From positions 1 to 8,488 of the forward strand of contig JAEZGY010000074.1 of NCBI GenBank assembly GCA_023416695.1: a DNA stretch of 8,488 nucleotides. The letters are read 5' to 3'. Below the pieces are notes generated by a model. The model searched no databases. It had not been told where the DNA came from and saw only the letters and a program-made list of their open reading frames with translations. Below are positions 1 to 5,539 of the stretch, in pieces (position 1 is the first letter of the stretch; each line of letters opens with the position of its first letter). The translations under genes and the position numbers were made by a program. Origin of the DNA: Bacillota bacterium. GTDB taxonomy: Bacteria; Bacillota; Clostridia; Lachnospirales; Lachnospiraceae.

Positions 1-1
1 C

Positions 2-310
2 AAAGCATGGTTAATTAGAGTGTCGTCAAATATAAGTAAAAATCACCTCAGAAGTAAACGTTACATATCGGACTCACCACTACCCGACGACATTCCTTGT
101 ATTGAGCAGGGGGAGAATTACGATTTAGTAAAATTGGTATTGGCATTACCTGAAAAATACCGAATCCCTACACACCTATTTTATTATGAAAATTACTCAA
201 TCAAGCAAATTGCCGAAGCACTGGAAGCACCAGAGTCCACCATAAAGATCAGACTGAAACGTGGTAGAGAAAAGCTTAAGAAATCTTTGCAAAAGGAGGA
301 TTGGTTATAA
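2..310 (+). CDS. ECF-type RNA polymerase sigma factor, 3' part (5' end outside window)
   Basis: The gene runs in from before the window: the frame is open from position 2 and reads KAWLIRVSSN, the usual end of sigma region 2 in ECF factors, so the GTG at 20 is an internal codon and not the start. The visible 102 residues hold a short linker (about residues 25-40) and then sigma region 4. Region 4 is recognisable by LPEKYR, followed by a helix-turn-helix around SIKQIAEALEAPESTIKIRL and a basic tail (KRGREKLKK) that would contact the -35 element. The role is to direct RNA polymerase to a small set of promoters, probably for envelope or stress genes. The stop TAA (308-310) shares its last base with the ATG of the next gene, so the two are translationally coupled, as expected for a sigma factor and its regulator. 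Region 2 lies outside the window, so the subgroup cannot be told. The family call is secure. Confidence 0.92.
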   Translation, partial: KAWLIRVSSNISKNHLRSKRYISDSPLPDDIPCIEQGENYDLVKLVLALPEKYRIPTHLFYYENYSIKQIAEALEAPESTIKIRLKRGREKLKKSLQKEDWL

Positions 311-1416
311 TGTCTTTATCAAATGAATACAAAAAACAAATAAATGCTTTATGCGATGAAAATTGTACTACAACAACAGAGGATATTCTTATGAAGGCAC
401 GAGAGCAAGAAACTATAACTACTTACACAGAAGAGAAAGTAGTTAATTATACCCAACGAAAAAGAAGGAAACTGGTATGGAGATTAGCCGTTCCAGCAGC
501 TTGTATTCTACTTATGGGAACTACGGTTATGGCTGCTACGGGACAATTTCAAAATCTGTTTCGAACTGTTTTTAAAGATGACACCACTGCTGACATTGTA
601 GACAAAGGTTATCTATATGAAATAAATCAGTCACAGGAGGATGAAAATTTCAAGATAGACCTAATAGCAGTTACTGGTGATAAAAATACACCTAAGCTAG
701 TATTTGATGTTTATGTAAAAGATAAAGAACTGGCAGCCAGAAATGATAGAATTCGTATGCTAGTATATAACTTAGGTGTAGAACAATTCGAGAATGAATT
801 GGATGAATATGCACCAGGGGAAACATACGGAACAAAGGACAAAGAAATCGACAACTTATATCACTTCTCTATGACAGGATTTCCTGTTTGGATGACAAGT
901 GGAGAGCCAGTAGTTGTGAGTGTCTGGCAGGTAACTTTAGATTTGAATAACGAAATATGGACAGAGTATAATGATGTTAATCTGGAGTACAGGTTCACTC
1001 CACCGGCTGAGATATACCATCCAGTATCCGATGCTTCCTATGAAAATATAACGTTTAGCCATGGAGGTATTGATTACAACTTGGTAGCAGGAACATTTGG
1101 AAGCTATAATTCGGAATTCACCTTTATGTATGACTTTGTAGGTACAAGCCTTGCTGGAGACGAAACAGATTATGCAAAGCTTGAAACGAAGCTACAAGAG
1201 AACTGGCTAGAGCTAGTAGATACATTTACACTAGTTGTAGATGATAAGGAGTACAAAGTAAAAAGCGATATCAAGGGATATACCTGGTGTGATGTAAACG
1301 GTGAAGTATTATCAAAAAACCGTTGTAATATCCATCCATACTTCCCAGCCTTTAACTATGATGAGGCAAAAAGTGTTGTACTTAAGTCAGGGGAGACTAG
1401 TTATACATTGAAGTAA
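310..1416 (+). CDS. Single-pass membrane protein, DUF4179-like, probable anti-sigma factor
   Basis: The ATG at 310 is chosen as start: AGGAGG at 294-299 lies 10 nt upstream, while an in-frame TTG at 301 would be almost on top of it. The product is 368 residues. Residues 1-54 are hydrophilic and basic near the end (RKRRK), residues 55-76 form one membrane helix ending VMAATG, and the remaining 290 or so residues would lie outside the membrane. This layout, and the position directly behind an ECF sigma gene, match clostridial DUF4179 proteins. I infer that the cytoplasmic segment holds the sigma factor and the outer domain senses something unknown. The N-terminal part has CDENC (C15, C19) but not the HxxxCxxC of zinc-binding anti-sigma domains, so a classic ZAS fold is not supported. 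Two cysteines near the C-terminus (TWCDVNG and NRCNIHP) could form a disulfide outside the cell. An alternative is a membrane protein regulated by, not regulating, the sigma factor. Confidence 0.8.
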   Translation: MSLSNEYKKQINALCDENCTTTTEDILMKAREQETITTYTEEKVVNYTQRKRRKLVWRLAVPAACILLMGTTVMAATGQFQNLFRTVFKDDTTADIVDKGYLYEINQSQEDENFKIDLIAVTGDKNTPKLVFDVYVKDKELAARNDRIRMLVYNLGVEQFENELDEYAPGETYGTKDKEIDNLYHFSMTGFPVWMTSGEPVVVSVWQVTLDLNNEIWTEYNDVNLEYRFTPPAEIYHPVSDASYENITFSHGGIDYNLVAGTFGSYNSEFTFMYDFVGTSLAGDETDYAKLETKLQENWLELVDTFTLVVDDKEYKVKSDIKGYTWCDVNGEVLSKNRCNIHPYFPAFNYDEAKSVVLKSGETSYTLK

Positions 1417-1419
1417 CAG

Positions 1420-1460
1420 AAAAAGAACAGGTTAGGCTTTGTCCTAACCTGTTCCTTTTT
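1420..1460. terminator. Bidirectional rho-independent terminator between convergent genes
   Basis: A perfect 12-bp stem (GAACAGGTTAGG at 1425-1436 with its complement at 1443-1454) encloses a 6-nt loop. On the + strand it is followed by CTTTTT (1455-1460). On the - strand it is followed by five T (complement of AAAAA at 1420-1424). It lies 8 nt after the stop of the DUF4179-like gene and 54 nt after the stop of the converging cytochrome b5-like gene, so it can end both transcripts. Confidence 0.9.
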
Positions 1461-1508
1461 AGGTTAATGTGTGTTTTAGTAAAAATATAAATTAAATAAC
1501 TAATACTA

Positions 1509-2306
1509 TTACTCTGCCAATCTACCTACCACCTCTAAACGCTTAAACACCGCTTCTCCATGAGGGGATCTACCTACCAAATCCGTAATATCTATACCAG
1601 AGCTCTCATCATTATGCATACCACCTGCCCATGCTGGTACATTGGTAACATCATAGACTAAGCCATCATAAGCCACATAGGCTTTGTTGCCGTTCTCTCC
1701 GTTGTACTTTGCTAACTCCTCTAGGGTAAAGGTTGGCATCTCGGTATCACTCCCTGTAGCTGTTGGCTTAGGGGATTCTACCACTTTATCTGTTGCTTTA
1801 GGAGACTCTACCACTTTATCTGATGCTTTAGGAGACTCTTCTACTTTCTCTGTTACCTTAGGAGGGTCCTCATTTTTACCTATATTATTTAAACCATATG
1901 GATTCACCAAGTGTAAATCCGTTCCAAGGATTAACAAAACTGCAATCAAACGATGCGTGATAAACCAAACTCCTTTTCTTGGTTTCTTTTTCAGCGTAGC
2001 ATAAATACCAAGCCCAACCTGAAGTATCAAGAGGACTGCAGCAATCACACCAGAAACACTAAGTCCAATAAAATAGAACTGAATGATAAAATGAGCAAGT
2101 AACATCACCGCGGTAGCAAATCCAAAGTATTTATGATTGCGCACAAAGATTGTCATTAATACCTTCATTACTCTCTTAGCTACAGGGTTCGTAGCAATCT
2201 TTTTACTAAATCGTCTGTTTATCAACTTGATGATGTAGTTTAAGATTGTTCCACCAAACGCTACGATGATAAGCCATCCAAATAATCCACCAAACTCCTT
2301 AAACAT
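1509..2306 (-). CDS. Membrane protein with predicted bis-heme b helices and a C-terminal cytochrome b5-like domain
   Basis: The product is 265 residues. GGAGG at 2314-2318 sits 7 nt before the ATG. Four hydrophobic segments are visible at about 8-28, 58-80, 84-104 and 113-134. The basic loops RRFSKK (31-36) and KKKPRK (106-111) should face the cytoplasm, which puts the C-terminus outside. Histidines H58 and H72 in helix 2, and H118 and H132 in helix 4, have identical HX13H spacing, the pattern used by membrane b-type cytochromes to bind two stacked hemes. After a Pro/Lys/Glu-rich linker with three 10-residue repeats (about 152-181), residues 190-265 resemble the cytochrome b5-like heme/steroid-binding family: PTFTLEELAKYNG, AYVAYDGLVYDVTN, then H231 and SPHGE (H249), and VVGRL at the end. 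H231 and H249 are the likely axial ligands. I infer a membrane electron carrier from the cytoplasmic side to an outside b5 domain. The b5 domain is well supported; the bis-heme call is inference. The gene stands alone, with its own promoter and terminator. Confidence 0.85.
   Translation of the reverse strand: MFKEFGGLFGWLIIVAFGGTILNYIIKLINRRFSKKIATNPVAKRVMKVLMTIFVRNHKYFGFATAVMLLAHFIIQFYFIGLSVSGVIAAVLLILQVGLGIYATLKKKPRKGVWFITHRLIAVLLILGTDLHLVNPYGLNNIGKNEDPPKVTEKVEESPKASDKVVESPKATDKVVESPKPTATGSDTEMPTFTLEELAKYNGENGNKAYVAYDGLVYDVTNVPAWAGGMHNDESSGIDITDLVGRSPHGEAVFKRLEVVGRLAE
1771..1860 (-). repeat. Three in-frame 30-bp tandem repeats in the linker of the b5-like protein
   Basis: Units at 1771-1800, 1801-1830 and 1831-1860 are each exactly 30 bp. 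The first two are nearly identical and the third is more diverged. A partial match continues into 1761-1770 and the first bases after 1860. Each unit codes ten residues of the pattern [TS][DE]KV[VE]ESPK[AP], a proline- and charge-rich spacer between the membrane part and the b5 domain. Because the period is a multiple of three, loss or gain of a unit changes only the linker length. Confidence 0.9.
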
Positions 2307-2619
2307 ATGTAATCCTCCTTTTCTGTTGTTTTTCTGTGTTGATTAGTAATAATGTTACAAGTTGTATCTTATGTACCGTTATATAAAACCACTACCAAGT
2401 AAAACATTCTATGATCCCATTTACTTTATGGTGGCATTTATCTGTTTTATAGTTAACTTAACCTGAGTCACTTAGCATGTGGTGCTTACTAACCCTTGGG
2501 AATAGGAAACTTACCAATACCATCGCTATATTCACATGATTTCTCATAACTCTAGATAGTTATACATTACTATTATATAAGATAGTACTTATCAAAAATT
2601 ATAGTACTTAAATATTTAT
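2307..2619 (-). other. Long AT-rich leader of the b5-like gene, no gene seen
   Basis: No reading frame with a convincing ribosome binding site occurs on either strand; the longest ATG frames tried here are under 20 codons. If the promoter at 2620-2648 is used, this stretch is an untranslated leader of about 300 nt. It holds a 6-bp inverted repeat with a 6-nt loop (ATAACT at 2546-2551, AGTTAT at 2558-2563) and a small AGCA/TGCT hairpin near 2474-2486. I could not match it to any riboswitch class or T-box leader. Upstream of the promoter, 2649-2723 holds nothing recognised. Confidence 0.5.
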
Positions 2620-2638
2620 ATTATACATTACATTATAT
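2560..2638. repeat. Nested short direct repeats in AT-rich DNA around the b5-like gene promoter
   Basis: TTATACATTAC occurs at 2560-2570 and again at 2621-2631. Both copies continue with a near-identical ATTATAT, so the match extends to 18-19 bp with one base inserted. Between them ATAGTACTTA occurs twice, at 2582-2591 and 2601-2610, 19 bp apart. The outer copy on the right overlaps the proposed -10 element. These could be binding sites for a regulator or simple low-complexity drift; the AT bias makes chance matches easier. Confidence 0.5.
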
Positions 2639-2648
2639 TGTGTGTAAA
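2620..2648 (-). promoter_or_regulatory. Candidate sigma-A promoter for the b5-like gene
   Basis: Read on the - strand, TTTACA (2648-2643, five of six bases of the -35 consensus) and a perfect TATAAT (2625-2620) are separated by exactly 17 bp. Transcription would start near 2613, about 300 nt before the ATG at 2306. The upstream terminator at 2724-2753 separates it from the sugar operon, so this gene needs its own promoter. Several other TATAAT hexamers lie in this AT-rich stretch but lack a matching -35. Confidence 0.6.
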
Positions 2649-2723
2649 GGAAAACAAGGCAAAGTGTTCTATATGCAACAAGAATCCTGTTGAATATCAA
2701 CTCCGTCTCTTCACAGTATAATG

Positions 2724-2753
2724 AAAAAGGCGAAGTAGAAAATCCACTTCACC
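2724..2753 (-). terminator. Rho-independent terminator of the arabinoside operon
   Basis: On the - strand GGTGAAGT (2753-2746) pairs with ACTTCGCC (2736-2729), eight pairs with one G-T, around a 9-nt loop, and is followed by TTTTT (2728-2724). The TGA stop of the DUF624 gene lies inside the left arm of the stem, so the terminator begins within the coding region. Confidence 0.8.
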
Positions 2754-3402
2754 ATAAAGTTTGATACCATTTTAACTCCTCTTCCTTGGTTGTCTCCTCT
2801 AGCTTTGGCTGGTATTTCTTAAATACTCGCTCGATAAGTAAAGTACATAAGAAAGTGACTGCCCCAGGCACAATAAAGATAAGTGGGTATATCATTACTA
2901 CTGCGAAGCCTCCTATAAAAATAATCAGAAGAAGTGCAACTGTAGTCAATAAATGTCGTATCGAAAGAAACAAAGACATTCTCATTAGTTGCAGTCTCTC
3001 TAAGGAAAAGCGAGATAGAATAGGAAAGAAAAAAACATAGAGACAAGCCAGAAGAAAACTTGCTATTATGTATGTATAATGAGCGATTTGCAGTATCGTA
3101 TCTTTAGAGTTTGCGGTTAAAGTAAGCCCATAATAAAGGCCAACAATAGCTACTACTAAAACAATGGTGTAAATAAGTCCGGTGACAAAGTTGGTCTTAA
3201 AAGCATACCAGAATTCTTTCCACACATATCCCCGATCTTTACGAATCACCTTGACCGTCGTATAATAAAGTGCTGTGGTTGCCGGTCCAATGGTAAGGAT
3301 TGGAATACAAAAAATAAACCATAAGACACTTAAAAACACTATGTCAAATATTTTACTAAGCCCGGAAAACATTTTGCCTTCTATATTAAACTTAATACTC
3401 AT
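2749..3402 (-). CDS. YesL-like (DUF624) integral membrane protein
   Basis: The ATG at 3402 is preferred over an in-frame GTG one codon earlier, because GGAG (3412-3409) lies 6 nt upstream of the ATG but only 3 nt from the GTG. The product is 217 residues, about the family's usual size. It shows the DUF624/YesL signature: an early helix (about 16-38) running into CIPILTIGPATTALYYTTVK, then KDRGYVWKEFWYAFKTNF, and later FPILSRF before a further helix pair. Five membrane segments are visible, at about 16-38, 72-95, 106-130, 150-172 and 173-195. The C-terminus is charged (KLEETTKEEELK). DUF624 proteins are commonly found beside carbohydrate ABC transporters in Firmicutes; their biochemical role is not established, to my knowledge. 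Here it is the last gene of the arabinoside operon, 66 nt after the GH43 gene, with no strong promoter in between. Co-transcription suggests a job linked to the transporter or to cell-surface sugar handling, but this is inference. Confidence 0.85.
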   Translation of the reverse strand: MSIKFNIEGKMFSGLSKIFDIVFLSVLWFIFCIPILTIGPATTALYYTTVKVIRKDRGYVWKEFWYAFKTNFVTGLIYTIVLVVAIVGLYYGLTLTANSKDTILQIAHYTYIIASFLLACLYVFFFPILSRFSLERLQLMRMSLFLSIRHLLTTVALLLIIFIGGFAVVMIYPLIFIVPGAVTFLCTLLIERVFKKYQPKLEETTKEEELKWYQTLW

Positions 3403-3468
3403 CACATTCTCCTTTGTTCTCTAAATCCAGTTGCTTATTCTCGGTACATGTATAAGTATGTTCAATCA

Positions 3469-4437
3469 TTAGTAATTATTCGCATAGTCAAATATTGGTC
3501 TATTATCCTTTGACCATTTGATATTCATTGTATATGCATGTCTGTTTGCATCATATAACGGATCACCTATAATCTCATCATAAGTTCTTGCATGATAAAC
3601 CATTACATCACTGAGACCATCTTCACTTTTTACAAAGCAATTATGCCCCGGTCCATACATGCCTTTTTCTACCTCTGTTTTTAATACTGGATAACGCTCT
3701 TTCTTCCATGCACATGGATCTAATATTTCTGCATCTTCATCAATAGATAATAATCCCAAGCAGTAACATTCTCCTGTTGCACTAGCTGAAAATGTCACAA
3801 AAATTTGGCCATCATGTTTTAATACAGCGGGTCCTTCATTCACCCAGAAATCTACTCTTTCCCAATCATAAGAAGGGGATGTTAGTAATACCTGATTTGA
3901 TTTTAATTTAACTGGACTTTCCATCTCAGCAATATACAAATTGGAAATCTTCTTTCCTACACTGACCTTTTCTGCCCAAATAGCATACCATTTTTCTTTA
4001 TGGCTAAACACTGTCATATCAAGGGAAAAATCCTGAAAAGAAAAATGATCGGCGCTCTGCATTTGACCTAATTCAAGCCATTCATCTTCCATTGGATTTT
4101 CACCAACACATTTGAGCACATAGGGACGTATTTCCCAGATATTATCTTTGTCCCCTGCTGCGTAATATATATACCAGGAACCTTCTATTTTATGAATCTC
4201 TGGTGCCCATATATGCTTACTCATGATTCCTGACTCATGCATATGCCATATTTCTTTTTCCTTTGCATTTTTTAGTCCATGGATTGTATCCGCACATCGT
4301 AAAATGATTCTGTCATATTCCGGAACGGAAGCCGTAAAATAATAGATTCCATCAGTATCCTTATATACATATGGATCTGCCCGTTGTGTTATGAACGGAC
4401 GATTGTATGGAGTTATCTTATAATTTTTACTATTCAT
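3469..4437 (-). CDS. Glycoside hydrolase family 43 arabinofuranosidase/arabinanase-like enzyme, cytoplasmic
   Basis: I start at the ATG at 4437 (AAGG at 4449-4446, 8 nt spacing). An in-frame GTG at 4464 would overlap the end of lacI and has no ribosome binding site. The product is 322 residues, a single five-bladed-propeller GH43 catalytic domain with no added carbohydrate-binding module. The three expected acidic residues are visible: D21 in RADPYV (general base), D140 in FSLDMTVF (pKa modulator) and E201 in VNEGPAVL (general acid). HIWAPEIH (75-82) and GPGHN (H265, the usual metal-binding histidine) also fit. There is no signal peptide, so it should act on imported short arabino-oligosaccharides, probably releasing terminal L-arabinose. 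GH43 also contains beta-xylosidases, so substrate is inferred mainly from the GH51 neighbour. It starts 13 nt after the lacI stop, so the two are probably translationally linked. The family is secure; subfamily and exact bond are not. Confidence 0.88.
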   Translation of the reverse strand: MNSKNYKITPYNRPFITQRADPYVYKDTDGIYYFTASVPEYDRIILRCADTIHGLKNAKEKEIWHMHESGIMSKHIWAPEIHKIEGSWYIYYAAGDKDNIWEIRPYVLKCVGENPMEDEWLELGQMQSADHFSFQDFSLDMTVFSHKEKWYAIWAEKVSVGKKISNLYIAEMESPVKLKSNQVLLTSPSYDWERVDFWVNEGPAVLKHDGQIFVTFSASATGECYCLGLLSIDEDAEILDPCAWKKERYPVLKTEVEKGMYGPGHNCFVKSEDGLSDVMVYHARTYDEIIGDPLYDANRHAYTMNIKWSKDNRPIFDYANNY

Positions 4438-4450
4438 TTTATTTACCTTA

Positions 4451-5476
4451 TCAAAGGGTTTCACCTGAAATTATGGTATAAGGAAGAATTCTACACTGGT
4501 TACCAATCCAACTCTGCTCATTGGCCGAGTTATCTTTTCCTATACTTTCTTTTTCTTCCATTAATTCAAACAACATATTAACTGCTGTATTGGCAACTTC
4601 TTCAACAGCATTTGATACGGTAGTAAGTTTTGGGGAAATATAATCTAAGATGTCTATATTATCAAATCCTGTGATTGCATAATCACTCCCTGGAATTAGT
4701 CCTTTTCTATTCAGTCTTTTTATAATTGGAAGTGCAAATTCATCTGCCGTACAAACAAATGCCACTTTTTCATCTGCATCAACTAATTCTTCGACCTTTT
4801 CTAAATATGTCCAATCCAGTAGCTCTATGATTGATAAATCAGCATTCTGTTTTATAACTTCATTGACCCCTTCTTGCCTTTCTTTATGAACATAAACATT
4901 TTCTTTTGACTCTTCACACATTGGTGGACATACAAAAACTATTTTTTTAATTCCTTTATTGACTGCCAATTCAGTTATTTCTTTCATTGCATTTTTTTGT
5001 TCAATGCCAACAAACGGGATGTCATCAGCAATTTTATTATCAATTGATACGATCGGTGTATTTAAACTTTTCAAAAATTCTAGATAGGAATCACCTTGAT
5101 TAACGGAGGAAACGATAATTCCATCCACTCTATAGGATGCCAGGCGTAGCAATTGCTTCTTTTCAAGTCTGGGCTCTGCACCATGTAGCATAATACTCAC
5201 ACCATACCCTTTTTTATTTGCTTTGTTTACAATCCAACTGATCATTTCTGCAAAATATCGGCTTTTTGCATCTAAAACAACAACCCCAATATTATATGTT
5301 TTCCCATTAACTAGGCTTCTAGCTAATAAATCAGGTCTGTACGCATTTTCCTTGGCTACTCGAAGAATCATTTCCTTCGTATCTGGACTTATACGGCCAT
5401 TACCATTTAGTGCACGCAATACAGTTGTTCTAGAAACACCACATATTTTAGCCAGATCATTTGTTGTTATTCCCAT
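4451..5476 (-). CDS. LacI/GalR-family transcriptional regulator
   Basis: The product is 341 residues, the standard length of the family. The ATG at 5476 is preceded by GAGGTG (5491-5486) with 9-nt spacing. Residues 4-23 form the N-terminal helix-turn-helix (TTNDLAKICGVSRTTVLRAL), followed by NGNGRISPDTKEMIL and the hinge YRPDLLARSL (46-55) that inserts in the DNA minor groove. From about residue 60 the periplasmic-binding-protein-like effector domain begins (YNIGVVVLDA), with GIIVSSVNQ, a cysteine-rich segment near FVCPPMCEE, and ITGFDNIDILDYISPKLTTV near the end. It is the only regulator in the sugar operon, so I infer that it represses or tunes this operon in response to arabinose or an arabino-oligosaccharide. 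It sits between the two hydrolase genes and not at the operon start, and may have its own promoter (5511-5539). The main operon promoter and its operator are outside the window. Confidence 0.93.
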   Translation of the reverse strand: MGITTNDLAKICGVSRTTVLRALNGNGRISPDTKEMILRVAKENAYRPDLLARSLVNGKTYNIGVVVLDAKSRYFAEMISWIVNKANKKGYGVSIMLHGAEPRLEKKQLLRLASYRVDGIIVSSVNQGDSYLEFLKSLNTPIVSIDNKIADDIPFVGIEQKNAMKEITELAVNKGIKKIVFVCPPMCEESKENVYVHKERQEGVNEVIKQNADLSIIELLDWTYLEKVEELVDADEKVAFVCTADEFALPIIKRLNRKGLIPGSDYAITGFDNIDILDYISPKLTTVSNAVEEVANTAVNMLFELMEEKESIGKDNSANEQSWIGNQCRILPYTIISGETL

Positions 5477-5493
5477 TACTTATTACACCTCGC

Positions 5494-5530
5494 AATATCA
5501 ATATTACCCAATTCTAGCATACCAATTCTA
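5494..5530 (-). repeat. Direct repeats and a palindrome in the lacI promoter region, possible operator
   Basis: On the - strand TAGAATTGG occurs twice, at 5530-5522 and 5516-5508, 14 bp apart; the second copy contains the proposed -10 element. Just downstream AATAT-TG-ATATT (5505-5494) is a perfect 12-bp palindrome at the expected start of transcription. Neither looks like the classic LacI-family operator with a central CG, so the link to the LacI protein is speculative. Confidence 0.35.
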
Positions 5531-5539
5531 AAATGTCAC
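5511..5539 (-). promoter_or_regulatory. Candidate internal promoter for lacI
   Basis: Read on the - strand, GTGACA (5539-5534) matches five of six -35 bases. TAGAAT (5516-5511) matches five of six -10 bases, with 17 bp between them and a TG one base before the -10 (extended -10). The -35 starts immediately after the stop codon of the GH51 gene. Transcription would begin near 5504, giving a short leader to the ATG at 5476. It would allow lacI, the GH43 gene and the DUF624 gene to be made without the transporter and GH51. Confidence 0.55.

Noticed and set aside
301..309. TTG at 301 as the start of the DUF4179-like protein
   Set aside because: It lies one base after the AGGAGG motif; the ATG at 310 has proper spacing and overlaps the sigma stop.
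20..310. GTG at 20 as the start of the sigma factor
   Set aside because: The frame continues upstream with a typical sigma region 2 sequence (KAWLIRV), so the gene starts before the window.
1684..2004. A 106-codon + strand frame opposite the b5-like gene, rich in Leu/Gly/Asp/Ser repeats
   Set aside because: It is the antisense reading of the 30-bp repeat array; it has no ribosome binding site and no family resemblance, while the - strand gene is well supported.
2461..2530. Possible riboswitch or tRNA-like fold in the leader (AGCA/TGCT hairpin, CCCAAGGG)
   Set aside because: Stems are short and no conserved core of a known class could be matched. Kept only as part of the leader finding.
2582..2610. 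Spaced repeats considered as a CRISPR remnant
   Set aside because: The repeats are 10-11 bp, AT-only in character and not regularly arrayed, with no cas genes nearby.
2786..3046. Short frames on both strands within the DUF624 gene
   Set aside because: They overlap a gene with clear family features and have no ribosome binding sites or recognisable domains.
3403..3468. Possible promoter for the DUF624 gene (TTGAAC, 17 bp, GAGAAT on the - strand)
   Set aside because: Only four of six matches in each box. Continuation of the operon transcript explains expression without it.
4384..4581. A + strand frame across the GH43/lacI junction, and similar + strand frames at 5223-5531, 6123-6320, 6439-6666, 7084-7305 and 7696-7881
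   Set aside because: All are antisense shadows of strongly supported - strand genes, with compositions typical of reversed coding DNA.
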